A stretch of DNA of 64,000 nt from Nostoc sp. HK-01 (GCA_003990705.1 AP018319.1:310001-374000), one strand, 5' to 3'; shown: positions 1 to 8,511, counted from the stretch's first letter. Program-made: numbers and translations. Notes: a model not told the origin generated them from the sequence alone.

Positions 1-746
1 ATCAGAAATGCAACTCCATTTGCGACCTCGGCTAAAGTTCCCAAACGGCGCATTGGCACTGAATTAATCATCTGTTGCTCAACTACCTCCGGGTCAGCAT
101 CAAAGTACTGAGAACCAACAGCTGCTTGCAATTGTGTTTGCCGCGTCCACATAAAACCAGGGCCGATAAGCGCCGGGGACATAGCATTTACCCGGATGCC
201 GTAAGGGGCTAAGTCTTTGGCTGCTGTCTGAGTCATTCCAATCACGGCAAATTTGGAAGCTGCATAAGCTAACATATTCGGCGGCCCGACTACGCCTGCA
301 TAACTAGCCATGTTAACAATGACACCTCCACCGCCACAACGCAAGTGCTGTGCAGCTATCTTCAGAATGTGGAAAACACCAACAACGTTAATATTGATCA
401 CCTTTTGAAAGTCATCTAATGGATATTCATCTGTTTTAGTAAAAAGTCCTTGATAACCTGCATTATTGAATATATAATCAATCCGCCTAAATTGCTCAAA
501 AGCATCACTAAAGGTTTTGGTAACATCATCATCAGATGTCACATCACAGCGAAAGATGCCAACAGGAACGTTGTAATCTTTTAGCTCCTCAGCCACATCT
601 ACCATCTTGGGTTCATTTACATCTAACAGCACTACACCTGCACCATGAGCAGCAAAACGATGTGCAGTTGCCTTCGCAATATCGCCCGCACCACCAGTAA
701 TTAAGATAGTCTTACCTGCAAACTGATAGGTTGCTTTTGCCGTCAT
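1..746 (-). CDS. SDR family oxidoreductase, 3' end beyond window
   Basis: The first 248 residues of a classical short-chain dehydrogenase/reductase are visible; the C-terminus runs off the left edge. Seen: a glycine-rich NAD(P)-binding motif TGGAGDI at residues 17-23, an acidic residue after the second beta strand (LLDVNEP, about 40-46) that would favour NAD(H), NNAG at 94-97, and the catalytic YAASK motif further on. The last visible residues (EVANGVAFL) match the helix that usually lies about 20-25 residues before the end, so little is missing. Start is the ATG at 746, preceded by an A/T-rich leader. The substrate cannot be read from the sequence; members act as cytoplasmic alcohol/ketone or sugar dehydrogenases. 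It is transcribed away from the small gene at 959, with a 160-210 base shared upstream region. Confidence 0.88.
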   Translation of the reverse strand, partial: MTAKATYQFAGKTILITGGAGDIAKATAHRFAAHGAGVVLLDVNEPKMVDVAEELKDYNVPVGIFRCDVTSDDDVTKTFSDAFEQFRRIDYIFNNAGYQGLFTKTDEYPLDDFQKVININVVGVFHILKIAAQHLRCGGGGVIVNMASYAGVVGPPNMLAYAASKFAVIGMTQTAAKDLAPYGIRVNAMSPALIGPGFMWTRQTQLQAAVGSQYFDADPEVVEQQMINSVPMRRLGTLAEVANGVAFL

Positions 747-958
747 AATTTTCACCTTTGATTGAAGGATTGATGAGACAAGTGTGAGCGTAAAGCTACA
801 TTGTGAGGATTATGAACTTTACACTAAACGTTTCAAATAGAACAACTACCATTGGTTTGGCATGATACACAAAATCAAAATAAGCCTTGCAATTGACCTA
901 ACCAATGCCGTTAATCACATCAATCAAAGTGGGAACCCTAAAAATAGTTGCACTGCCC

Positions 959-1318
959 ATGACTATGAAAATCTTGAATTTCCTAAAACCCAAACCAGCC
1001 CAACCAACTATTGAAAGCTATGGGCAAACGGGAAGTGGACTAGAGCTTGTTCAGATTCAGCCGATTATGGAATGGCTATTCGCCAGCTTGCTGAATGCAG
1101 GGTATTATGGCAAGTCGCATATCATTTGGCACAACGGAGATCAACTAGAGCCGAGTTTAGAGCAGATGTTGAAGAAAGCAATGCGCCGGGGTGAGCCAAT
1201 TTTTCTTTATCGCTGTGGTTTTAGGGTATCGCCATTACCTGAAGCATACTATTGGCGTATGATGAGCGAATATCCTTCAATGCGAATGTATCAACTCGAA
1301 GCCAGGGATGGCAAATAA
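959..1318 (+). CDS. Conserved hypothetical protein, copy 1 of a duplicated gene
   Basis: A 119-residue protein of unknown function with a near-identical second copy at 39441-39800. I place the start at the ATG at 959 (MTMKILNFLKPKP) because this is where the two copies begin to agree at protein level; an upstream ATG at 905 in the same frame would add 18 non-conserved residues. The protein is soluble, with no signal peptide or membrane span. A phrase such as RRGEPIFLYRCGFRVSPLPE contains a Cys that is matched in the other copy, which reads CRCGSRVSPLPE. Nucleotide similarity continues about 230 bases past the stop, through a shared terminator, so the whole transcription unit was duplicated. 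No family recognised. Confidence 0.7.
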   Translation: MTMKILNFLKPKPAQPTIESYGQTGSGLELVQIQPIMEWLFASLLNAGYYGKSHIIWHNGDQLEPSLEQMLKKAMRRGEPIFLYRCGFRVSPLPEAYYWRMMSEYPSMRMYQLEARDGK

Positions 1319-1514
1319 GTGATTTGGGCAAAGTTGCAGAGTTAGGATATTTGCAAATCTTAATACTTTGTTAAATGACTACCTAGAGAAAAATGGGTAA
1401 ACAATGGGTAGTTTCCCGACTATTTTTAACTAAGCGATTCAGGGATGATTAATTGTATAGAAAACTGCTGGCAAAAATTTTATAGCTGGCATTTAATAAA
1501 CTGTGTACAAAACT

Positions 1515-1543
1515 AAGCCCTGAATTTTTATCAGGGCTTTTTA
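1515..1543 (+). terminator. Rho-independent terminator of copy-1 gene
   Basis: A perfect 9-bp stem (AAGCCCTGA ... TCAGGGCTT) closes a 7-base A/T loop and runs into a T tract. The same hairpin lies at the matching distance behind the second copy at 39988-40015, so it belongs to this transcription unit. Confidence 0.85.
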
Positions 1544-1608
1544 AATATAAAAAGATGTGGCGGTTGGTGATGGGGCGCTGGAAAGGAAAGCTGGCGATAA
1601 AGTAGGGA

Positions 1609-1860
1609 TTGATGCGATCGCTTCTCCCCAAACGTAACATCCCTCTGACTGATGCAGATTTAGCGTCTTTAGAAGAACTGCTGTTCAATGCCGAAGCAGT
1701 CGAAAGCCGAGAGAGGTTTGAGGAAGTCTACGGGAATAACCTCAGCCTCAAGCTATTCATTCGTCAGTTGGTTGGTTTAGACAGTGATTTGCGATACCTG
1801 ACGGTAAGCCGCAAAGCGGCTTGTCGTGAGACATTTCTTGCATTTTCAACGCAAAGTTGA
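1609..1860 (+). pseudogene. Remnant of type I restriction subunit R (HsdR) C-terminus
   Basis: An open stretch of 83 codons whose residues 9-60 resemble the C-terminal helical region of EcoEI-type HsdR subunits: a PLTDADLASLEELLF segment, then an E-rich helix, then LFIRQLVGLD, which in HsdR is followed by an EAAKxAF-like helix. Here that last helix is replaced by codons from a palindromic mini-repeat (1803-1832). No helicase or nuclease domain and no HsdS or HsdM gene is nearby, so it is a dead fragment. The assignment rests on remembered family sequence and is moderate. Confidence 0.5.
1803..1832. repeat. Palindromic mini-repeat, copy A
   Basis: Contains the hairpin AAGCCGCAAAGCGGCTT followed by GTCGTGAGAC. 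The core (GCGGCTTGTCG, then an AGAC) recurs inside two other decayed genes, at 39088-39122 (inverted) and 56714-56749. This copy lies where the HsdR remnant stops matching its family. Confidence 0.55.
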
Positions 1861-1896
1861 AAGGATATTTTTCGAGGTAGGTAATGGTTATTACTT

Positions 1897-2442
1897 TTAG
1901 CTATTGCTCCACTGCGCTCTTGTAATTCGCCAATTTACCTCGCTCCAACCTCGGTTGACCATCCATGTGGAACCTGGACGGATGGAAACTACTTCTGCTC
2001 CCATCCACTCTGCCAACCGAGCGATTCGCACGTTTGCACTGACTGTGAAACCAAAGATCACCTCTAGCCTGAGTTCCTTAAATCCGAAGTCGAGCAAGGC
2101 GCGTCCAACCTCGATCGCGTAGGCATATCGCCCCCAATAGTCTGGTGCAAGTTCAATCCCCAGTTCCATTTCACCTGCATCACACCCCCTTGAGCGCAGT
2201 CCACAACAACCGACAAGCGCGTAAGGTTCATACCGTTGGACAATCGCCAGCTGGTAGTTAAGCCTCGGCTGCTCACAAGCCCATGTGCAAAATGTCTCAA
2301 ATAAACGTGCTGAATTTTCGGGACTAACTTCGCCCCTTTGAGAAAATATCTGACTGCGTGGATCTGCTTGATAGTTTAGGAATGACGATTTATCTAACTC
2401 AACGAAATCACGCAGTAGAAATCTCTTAGTCACTATCTCCAT
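1897..2442 (-). CDS. GNAT family N-acetyltransferase (RimJ/RimL-like)
   Basis: A 181-residue protein with the layout of RimJ/RimL-type acetyltransferases: an N-terminal TKRFLLRDF strand, a central strand (ELGIELAPDYWGRYAYAIE), then a helix with LLDFGF, and a C-terminal strand ending in the NWRIT segment. The acetyl-CoA loop reads WGRYAYAIE where the family usually has WGxGxAxE, so the second glycine of the pyrophosphate-binding turn is lost and activity is uncertain. Likely substrate is an N-terminal amine or a small molecule, and this cannot be narrowed. It is followed by a second, unrelated GNAT gene upstream at 2682-3161; the two share strand but are 239 bases apart. Confidence 0.82.
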   Translation of the reverse strand: MEIVTKRFLLRDFVELDKSSFLNYQADPRSQIFSQRGEVSPENSARLFETFCTWACEQPRLNYQLAIVQRYEPYALVGCCGLRSRGCDAGEMELGIELAPDYWGRYAYAIEVGRALLDFGFKELRLEVIFGFTVSANVRIARLAEWMGAEVVSIRPGSTWMVNRGWSEVNWRITRAQWSNS

Positions 2443-2681
2443 ATCAATAGCTGAATAGTTTTATATGGTTTTAATTAGATAGTTACTTGGTGTGAGTGGT
2501 AAGCATAGGCTGAGGAAGTAGTAAGTTTCATTCGCCATCAGCAGATATATTCTCAACAAGGTTTAATGGTTGAGTATTGGAAGCTAAGTAAGTCGGTAAA
2601 AAATTTATTGAGTATATTACAAGCAAGAGAGCAGAAAAATAAGAGTTAAATCTTAGACTGTGCAGATTGGAATGGTTAACT

Positions 2682-3161
2682 TCACAGCTTCTTAAAGTAT
2701 CTGGCAACTGGGAACAACCCGAAACCAAGTTTTTCATAGGTAAAACGTGCTGGTGCATGACCAGGATCGCCTCCAGTTTCGACCATAGCAAGGGACATTC
2801 CAGCAGCTTTCATCCAATTAACAGCAAACTCAATCAGAGCAGAGCCAATGCCTTGACGTTGATAATCAGGATCAACGGCAATCATGTAGATTTCTCCCAT
2901 TCTACTGTCTGAGTGGAGTTTCACGGCTACAAAACCCACAGTTAAATCAGAACTAATAGCAACCCACACCTTTATGTCTGCCGTAGTACAAACGGACTCT
3001 ACAGCATTAAGCTGGCTTACACGCCAACCATCAGGATAGAATGAACGGTAAACGTCAATATCCATTGCTGTTTGAATTGAATCAAAGACTGGACTCCATG
3101 CACGAAGCGAAAGACTTTTGATGATATCAAATTGGCTATGTTCGTATGGTTCAATTCGCAT
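2682..3161 (-). CDS. GNAT family N-acetyltransferase
   Basis: A 159-residue single-domain acetyltransferase. The central motif A is clear: IYMIAVDPDYQRQGIGSALI (about residues 91-110), with the Q/R-x-x-G-x-G/A loop that binds the acetyl-CoA pyrophosphate. The C-terminal ARFTYEKLGF matches motif B, where an aromatic plus a Gly-Phe pair close the fold. The start at 3161 (MRIEPYEHSQFD) gives the normal GNAT length. The substrate is unknown; relatives acetylate small amines, antibiotics or protein termini in the cytoplasm. It is transcribed toward the RimJ-like gene at 1897-2442, but the 239-base gap gives no evidence of an operon. Confidence 0.88.
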   Translation of the reverse strand: MRIEPYEHSQFDIIKSLSLRAWSPVFDSIQTAMDIDVYRSFYPDGWRVSQLNAVESVCTTADIKVWVAISSDLTVGFVAVKLHSDSRMGEIYMIAVDPDYQRQGIGSALIEFAVNWMKAAGMSLAMVETGGDPGHAPARFTYEKLGFGLFPVARYFKKL

Positions 3162-3474
3162 AAAGTATTATGTTTTCAACATATATTACATAAATATTAC
3201 ATCAACTCATTTCAAGTTTTTCGATTATTTACCGCAGGGATGCAAGCAGATGCTCAAGAGATGCGATGCTGGCAACAACTCGCTTACTTGTCTACGCATT
3301 TCACAGGTGTACTTCAGTGGGTTGGAGGAATTAGTGCAGAATTTTTTGGAATCGTTAGGGAAGCTGAATCGGTCTTATTCGACCCACTTGAAGGAGAAGT
3401 TGCTCTGGGTTCTAGAGTAGGAAACCACGCTCTAATTCTACAGATAAACAATGTAAGAAGACATGAATTCGATA
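3162..3474. other. No convincing gene; possible decayed + strand unit
   Basis: Two overlapping open frames exist on the + strand (3118-3420 and 3132-3530), but neither has a recognisable domain or ribosome binding site, and both overlap the start of the GNAT gene. A strong terminator follows at 3475, which suggests that a + strand transcript once ended or still ends here. Confidence 0.3.
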
Positions 3475-3522
3475 AACCTCTTCCTGCCTTAAAATTAAAT
3501 TCAAGGCAGGAAGAGGTTTTTT
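3475..3522 (+). terminator. Strong Rho-independent terminator without an obvious gene
   Basis: A perfect 16-bp stem (AACCTCTTCCTGCCTT and its complement), 12-base A/T loop and a run of six T. The T run is on the + strand, so it would stop transcription coming from the left. It lies 53 bases past the 3' end of the minus-strand ferritin-like gene and would insulate it. Confidence 0.85.
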
Positions 3523-3574
3523 ATGCCTAGCTAAATGAACACCTAATAAATCATCGAACTTACGTTGCAATCAG

Positions 3575-4306
3575 TTAAGAATCTTTTTGTGAAGGCATAC
3601 TATCTTGTACTAGAGAACGATTTGGTGATTTGCCTTGTAACAGATTACTAGCAAATGTAAAAGTTGCGTTGACCTTGCGAGTACGCCACTCATCTATAAG
3701 CTCTTGTACTTGGGTAAGAGACATTCGCCGTGTCATTGCTTCATAAAGATAAGCAGCATGAGTAGTTTCATCTTTGGCAACACTCAAAATTCCCAGTTTT
3801 AAGTTGTGAGAAACAGGTTCATCATCGGGTAATACCTTTGCCATCCTAGCAAAGTCTGTACTAGCATCTAACTCCAGAATGTAAGTGCTACCCATGAAGA
3901 CATTCCAGTCAATCACAGCAGGTTTTAGTTGTTCTTTTGTGTAACCTTCAAAAAAGGCGGCAAAAAATGGACTACGCTGCTGTTGTGATTTATCTTTTGA
4001 TATAGTTTGGGATTGACTCTTCCAATCAATAACTTGTTTATTGAGTTGTTTTAAACCGTGAGCGAAAATTTGACCGTGCCGAGTTTCATCTGATGCGTGT
4101 TGTTTGAGCTTTTCGGCTAACCATGTGTCGCCCTCGGCTGCGGCACGCTCACTTAGTGCTGTCAAAAAAAGGACAGAGCCAGATTCCGCTAACTGAAATC
4201 CAGCAAGGATATTGGGGCGAGTTTTAGAATCACGGATCTGAGCAGCACTGTAGTAGGCAAAAGCACCAGAACCTACGAGATGCAACACGTAAGTCAATAA
4301 ATTCAT
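3575..4306 (-). CDS. Ferritin-like di-iron protein
   Basis: A 243-residue helical protein with the ligand pattern of a ferritin-like di-iron four-helix bundle: Glu41 (LAESG), Glu74 and His77 (SDETRHGQ), Glu145 (ILELD), Glu180 and His183 (KDETTHAA). The two ExxH motifs are about 106 residues apart, as expected for two half-bundles. An internal spacer of about 35 residues rich in Lys, Gln and Ser separates them. An N-terminal hydrophobic stretch (residues 3-20) could be a membrane tether or the first helix. Relatives include di-iron oxygenases and rubrerythrin-type peroxide scavengers; which applies here is not visible. It lies next to a flavin-type PNPOx protein on the same strand, 153 bases apart, consistent with a redox role. 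Confidence 0.75.
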   Translation of the reverse strand: MNLLTYVLHLVGSGAFAYYSAAQIRDSKTRPNILAGFQLAESGSVLFLTALSERAAAEGDTWLAEKLKQHASDETRHGQIFAHGLKQLNKQVIDWKSQSQTISKDKSQQQRSPFFAAFFEGYTKEQLKPAVIDWNVFMGSTYILELDASTDFARMAKVLPDDEPVSHNLKLGILSVAKDETTHAAYLYEAMTRRMSLTQVQELIDEWRTRKVNATFTFASNLLQGKSPNRSLVQDSMPSQKDS

Positions 4307-4459
4307 GAGAGATTCCCGCTAACCTTTCTTTCTTATGGTAAACATTGAGCATAGGGGATTGGGAACAAAGCTAGACTTGAATACCTCAACATAGTTTTGA
4401 TAATTTGCAGATGACAAAAGATGTGTGAAGCCATTTAACTTTTGCTCACCATATTGAAT

Positions 4460-5119
4460 TTATTGTTGTCTGCTGTAGCTATTGATATACTTGGGTAATT
4501 TGATACTTGGATGCAACCGAGAATCAGGGATGGGTGTAGTGGTAGTTAATTCTAAGGGAATTTCCCCTGCCCATATAGGTAGTTGATAATCAGCTTCATC
4601 ATCAAGAGGCCCACCCGTACGAAGTTTTGCTGAGGCTTCTGCTAGAGGTAGAGATAATACAAGAGTTCCGTCTAATTCGGGACGATTAGGTAATCGCACT
4701 TCGTCCCATCTCCCATTAATAACGTGTTCTGTAAATGCTTTGAGAGCAGCTAATTTTGGTTCAGGATCTTCTACTATAGTGGCTGTACCAAACACTACTA
4801 CTGAGCGATAATTCATGGAGTGGTGAAACGCCGATCTCGCTAATACTAAACCGTCCAGCAAAGTCACTGTAACGCAGACATCAACACCTTGTTGTAGAGT
4901 TCTTAGCATCCGACTAGCAGGTGAGCCATGAATATATAAGGTATCCTTGACTCTGCCATAGGCTGTAGGAATGACAACAGGTTGTCCCTGGGTGACAAAA
5001 CCTACATGACAGACTAATCCTTCATCCAAGATTTGATAAATAGTTTCACGTTCATAATTTCCACGTTGGGGTATACGTTTAACAGTGGTTTTTTGACTGG
5101 GAGCTTTTTGTTGAGACAT
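4460..5119 (-). CDS. Pyridoxamine 5'-phosphate oxidase-like flavin-binding protein
   Basis: A 219-residue split-barrel protein of the PNPOx-like (Pyridox_ox_2 / NimA-related) group. Seen: an N-terminal basic segment followed by RGNYERETIYQILDEGLVCH, a strand GQPVVIPTAYGRV, then LYIHGSPASRM, and the barrel strands DVCVTVTLLDGLVLARSAFH and NYRSVVVFG. Such proteins bind FMN or F420-like cofactors and are often annotated as nitroimidazole-resistance or general FMN-binding proteins; true PNPOx activity is not implied. It is divergently transcribed from a MocR regulator with 127 bases between the start codons, a pairing common for PNPOx-like genes, so it is probably the regulator's target. Confidence 0.85.
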   Translation of the reverse strand: MSQQKAPSQKTTVKRIPQRGNYERETIYQILDEGLVCHVGFVTQGQPVVIPTAYGRVKDTLYIHGSPASRMLRTLQQGVDVCVTVTLLDGLVLARSAFHHSMNYRSVVVFGTATIVEDPEPKLAALKAFTEHVINGRWDEVRLPNRPELDGTLVLSLPLAEASAKLRTGGPLDDEADYQLPIWAGEIPLELTTTTPIPDSRLHPSIKLPKYINSYSRQQ

Positions 5120-5159
5120 AGCGAGAAAATTTTACTTTACATCGTTAGAGTATCCAGAT

Positions 5160-5184
5160 AAGTGGAATGATACAAGTACCACTT
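5160..5184. promoter_or_regulatory. Candidate MocR operator between divergent genes
   Basis: The inverted repeat AAGTGG, 13 bases, CCACTT is the clearest symmetry in the 5120-5246 gap. A further GTCCACTGTG follows at about 5201-5210. MocR proteins usually bind repeats in the shared upstream region of themselves and their target. The site is inferred from position and symmetry only. Confidence 0.35.
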
Positions 5185-5246
5185 TTTAACTAAGTTACCA
5201 GTCCACTGTGATCTAATTGCGATTACTTTACCAACAATGTCTTACT

Positions 5247-6713
5247 ATGGATTTTGCCATTACTATTGATCCACAGGCATCTTTACCTCTGCATCGCCAA
5301 GTTTATGAGGAATTGCGTCAGGCGATTCTTTCAGGTAGATTAGCACCAGGTCAAAAACTACCTTCCAGCAGAACACTGTCTCAATTTCTCAGCATTTCCC
5401 GTGCTACTGTCACTCAAAGCTATGAACAATTACTCAGTGAGGGTTATCTAGAAACCATTTTGGGATCAGGAACTTTTGTTTGCCGTCAACTTCCTGATGA
5501 TCTACTCAATACTGCACCTATTCAGGCAGCATCACAACCAGTCACTTCATCGGTATCTTTATCAACTTATGGTCAAAATCTGGACGAAAAAGCATTTTTT
5601 CGCTGGACAGAAGCAGAATTAGAAATTAACTTTAGCTATGGAAGACCAGCGTTTGACAAGTTTCCCATAGACCTGTGGCGCAAGTTATTAGATCGTCATT
5701 GTCGCTCAAGTCCAGGCGTGCTTGATTATACGGTTTATTCAAAGGGGTATGAACCATTGAGGCAGGCGATCGCTTCTTATCTAGCACGTTCTAGGGCAGT
5801 TCAGTGTGATACAGAGCAAATCATTATTGTGGGTGGTTCTCAGCAAGGACTTGACTTAATTACCCGCCTATTTATTGACAGGGGTGATGGGATTGCACTA
5901 GAAGAACCTGGTTATTTAGGGGCAAGAAGGGTTTTTTTAGCGCAAGGAGCTAGTTTATTTCCAATACCAGTAGATCAATCTGGTTTAATCGTTAATAGTC
6001 TAAAAACAAATATAATTCCCAACCTCAAACTTGTTTATGTGACTCCATCTCACCAATTTCCTACAGGAGCAGTTTTATCACTTCCCCGCCGACTAGAGTT
6101 ATTAACTTGGGCGCAGAAAACAGGAGTGATGATTATTGAAGACGACTATGATAGCGAATATCGTTATGGTGAGCGCCCCATACCAGCCTTGCAAGGATTA
6201 GATCAAGGTAACTCAGTGATTTATCTTGGCACATTTTCCAAGGTACTATTTCCAGCTTTGCGTCTAGGTTATTTAGTTGTGCCACAAAATTTAGTACCTA
6301 TTTTTGCCCGTGCCAAATGGCTAGTAGACAGGCAATGTAGTTTATTAGCACAGTATGCCTTAACTGATTTTATTACAGAAGGACATCTAGAACGTCATAT
6401 CAGAAGGATGCGCTCGCTCTACAACCAAAGACGGCAAACTTTGGTGCAATCTTTATTGTTTTATTTTGGCGATTTAGTCACCATTGTGGGAGAAAATGCA
6501 GGAATGCACCTTATGGTAAAAATACACACTCACCTTTGTGATGAGGAAATCATTCAGCGTACCGCCCAGACCGGAGTAAGTATTGTGCCAGCATATCCTA
6601 ACTATTTAAAAGCTAGTCCTAAAAGTGAATTTATTTTGGGATATGCCGAACTAAATGAGTCTCAAATTACGGAAGGAGTGAGACGAATGGCTCAAGTGAT
6701 TATGGGAAATTGA
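5247..6713 (+). CDS. MocR-family transcriptional regulator (GntR wHTH + aminotransferase fold)
   Basis: A two-domain MocR/PdxR-type regulator of 488 residues. Residues 5-75 form a GntR winged helix (LPLHRQVYEELRQAILSGRL, PSSRTLSQFLSISRATV, LLSEGYLE). From about 115 on, a class I aminotransferase fold follows, with the SYGRPAFDKFPIDLW entry motif, EDDYDSEYR around residue 299, and the PLP lysine in GTFSKVLFPALRLGY (Lys332). I use the ATG at 5247 (MDFAITID) rather than an in-frame start at 5217, because 5247 begins the conserved GntR segment. MocR proteins sense PLP or related ligands and activate or repress a neighbouring gene, here most likely the divergent PNPOx-like gene. Confidence 0.92.
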   Translation: MDFAITIDPQASLPLHRQVYEELRQAILSGRLAPGQKLPSSRTLSQFLSISRATVTQSYEQLLSEGYLETILGSGTFVCRQLPDDLLNTAPIQAASQPVTSSVSLSTYGQNLDEKAFFRWTEAELEINFSYGRPAFDKFPIDLWRKLLDRHCRSSPGVLDYTVYSKGYEPLRQAIASYLARSRAVQCDTEQIIIVGGSQQGLDLITRLFIDRGDGIALEEPGYLGARRVFLAQGASLFPIPVDQSGLIVNSLKTNIIPNLKLVYVTPSHQFPTGAVLSLPRRLELLTWAQKTGVMIIEDDYDSEYRYGERPIPALQGLDQGNSVIYLGTFSKVLFPALRLGYLVVPQNLVPIFARAKWLVDRQCSLLAQYALTDFITEGHLERHIRRMRSLYNQRRQTLVQSLLFYFGDLVTIVGENAGMHLMVKIHTHLCDEEIIQRTAQTGVSIVPAYPNYLKASPKSEFILGYAELNESQITEGVRRMAQVIMGN

Positions 6714-7043
6714 TAGATTACAATTTATTTAACTTCCCAACGAAAACTTGCTATTACTATCTAAATATTTGTAGTTGGTATTATTCATTAGCCCAATCAC
6801 ACGTTTTAATGAATGCTTTATATAATGAAAGCTTTTAATTTATGTGGCATTCACATTTTTTGCTTTTAAATTACTTCAGCTTCACATTCTAGAACTCATT
6901 TAAGCAGTTCATGACAGTTTTAAACTTAGTAGCAGTTTCTTAACAGTCTCTTGAATCTAATTTCGCTAAATTTATCATGGTAACAACAGTCTAGATGATT
7001 GATAGTAGATAGAGCAATGATTAGAAACAAGGTTGATTAAGCA
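6714..7043. other. Intergenic, A/T-rich, nothing recognised
   Basis: About 330 bases after the MocR stop with no open frame of note, no clear hairpin terminator and no repeat matching elsewhere in the window. It must hold the promoter of the small RHH gene at 7044 if that gene is expressed. Confidence 0.5.
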
Positions 7044-7202
7044 GTGAATAAGAAATGGGCTGTTAAAAGAATAACGGTTAATCTTACATCAGGCGAAGCG
7101 GAAAGATTAGAAAGATATTGTTCAATGACTGGACGACCAGCAACAGATGTTATTAGAGAGTTAATTCGCTCCTTAAATATAGAAAATACAGGAGAAGTAT
7201 AA
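7044..7202 (+). CDS. Small ribbon-helix-helix (RHH) protein, orphan
   Basis: A 52-residue product starting at GTG 7044. It shows one RHH fold: a basic beta strand (VKRITVNLTS), helix A (GEAERLERYCSMTG) and helix B (PATDVIRELIRSL). RHH proteins bind DNA as dimers through the strand. The end of helix B (TDVIRE, then IRSL) is the same as in the RHH protein at 45734-45868, which sits divergently next to a tnpB gene, so the two belong to one subfamily. Here no tnpB is adjacent on either side, so this may be a leftover of such an element or a free-standing regulator. The GTG start is chosen because no ATG precedes the strand. Confidence 0.65.
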   Translation: MNKKWAVKRITVNLTSGEAERLERYCSMTGRPATDVIRELIRSLNIENTGEV

Positions 7203-7488
7203 AAAGCAAATTGAAAGTTATATTTATAAATGACTACAGTTTGAAACTGCTTTATATAAGGCTGTTTGCTGTATTAAGAAAAAATTTACTTAAATAGTTA
7301 ATAAAACAGTTAAACTGCTTCTTAGTTCAGTTTTTGGGGTTCTGAGGTTTTGAAACTAAAGCTACCAATTCTTTACTAGCTGTTTAAACATTATTTTGCA
7401 ATTCACGATTAATGCTGATGTGGTTCTGAGTTTTGAAGCGAGAAGCTGGACTAAATACTAAATCTTAAACATAAGCATCTACTAGAAT

Positions 7489-8511
7489 ATGGATTTCATT
7501 AACCAAGCACGAAAGTTAGCAGATACCCTCAAAGATAAAGTTCAAGAAACCGCAACTAATACAGCCAATGGAATAGAAGAGGTAGTTGATGGAATCAAGA
7601 ATACTACTGTAGAGATTACCATTTCAAGTATTAATGCAGTAACTAATCTACCTGCAACAGCACAGCAAGGTTTTCAAGTTGTACAAAATGCGGGGAAAGC
7701 ATTAGAAGGAACTGCTATTGGGGTAACGACTTCAAGTGTAGCCATAGCTGAGGCATTACAAAACTTGCCTAGAACAGCTGCGGAACTAGCCCTAGAAATG
7801 CCCAAGATTGCGTATAGGCTCAGGTATCGTGCTGGTCTGAGAACCGGGGATTTACCTCGTAGTGATGCAGATGTCATGAAGCTGTTTGAAAAAATTCCAG
7901 GTACATCAAAGCTAGGGGCTAACGAACGGACTATTCGTGGATTCTTGAGTGATAAGCATGGTAGCCATGTCATTCCACGTTCTCAAGGGGGTTCAAACGG
8001 TGCTGACAATATCTTGTGGGAAGTAGGCGTTGATAATCTCCGTCGCGGAGCCGAAGTAATGACTGTGGGAGAGCAGTTTTATATTCGGGTTTACAACGCT
8101 GTAGATTCGATTATCAGTAATTCAGGTACAATTGCTCGGCTGGGGATCACTGCTACAGGAACGGCTATTGTCACTCAAGTTGTGGTGACAGCGATTTCAT
8201 ACTCCTTGGATCTTTACCGAGGCGACATTACTGTTGAAGAATATAAAAATCTAATTATAGAAACGGCAAAGATAGCAGGCATTGCGACACCAATTGTTTT
8301 TCTGTTATTAGTGGCCGTGTTGGCTTTATTTCCAGAATTTACACTTGTGTTGTCAGCACCAGTGGTTGTGGCAGGATTTAATGCTTTATTCGGAATAAGT
8401 ATTGCCATGCCCATCATCCAATCACTACTTCGTCATGCCCAAGCTGGTGGTTTTGGTGAAGAAGCGGCTGATACTTATAGAAATGCGTTTGGTGGTTCTG
8501 CGTCTGCTTGA
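7489..8511 (+). CDS. HNH-like domain protein with C-terminal membrane segments
   Basis: A 340-residue protein with three parts. Residues 1-105 are helical and low in complexity (repeated Thr, Asn, Ala; DTLKDKVQETATNTANGIEE), resembling a filamentous or coiled-coil export region. Residues about 150-195 contain KHGSHVIPRSQGGSNGADN, then LWEVGVDNLRRG, which resembles the His-rich core of HNH-type nucleases: a His before the turn, a second His after Gly-Ser, then Asn/Trp-Glu. The C-terminal third has three hydrophobic segments (about 218-240, 265-290, 294-315). No signal peptide. The layout of an export-like N-terminus, a nuclease-like core and a membrane domain suggests a self-delivered effector or a defence protein, but this is inference. 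The next gene, 8743-9216, is a small membrane protein that could be its partner. Confidence 0.55.
   Translation: MDFINQARKLADTLKDKVQETATNTANGIEEVVDGIKNTTVEITISSINAVTNLPATAQQGFQVVQNAGKALEGTAIGVTTSSVAIAEALQNLPRTAAELALEMPKIAYRLRYRAGLRTGDLPRSDADVMKLFEKIPGTSKLGANERTIRGFLSDKHGSHVIPRSQGGSNGADNILWEVGVDNLRRGAEVMTVGEQFYIRVYNAVDSIISNSGTIARLGITATGTAIVTQVVVTAISYSLDLYRGDITVEEYKNLIIETAKIAGIATPIVFLLLVAVLALFPEFTLVLSAPVVVAGFNALFGISIAMPIIQSLLRHAQAGGFGEEAADTYRNAFGGSASA

Noticed and set aside
1449-1688. A 79-codon minus-strand frame opposite the HsdR remnant
   Set aside because: Composition looks like a shadow; it also spans the terminator of the copy-1 gene.
3118-3530. Two overlapping + strand open frames of 100 and 132 codons
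   Set aside because: No ribosome binding site, no domain, overlap with the 5' end of a supported gene, and one runs through the terminator. Kept as unassigned DNA.
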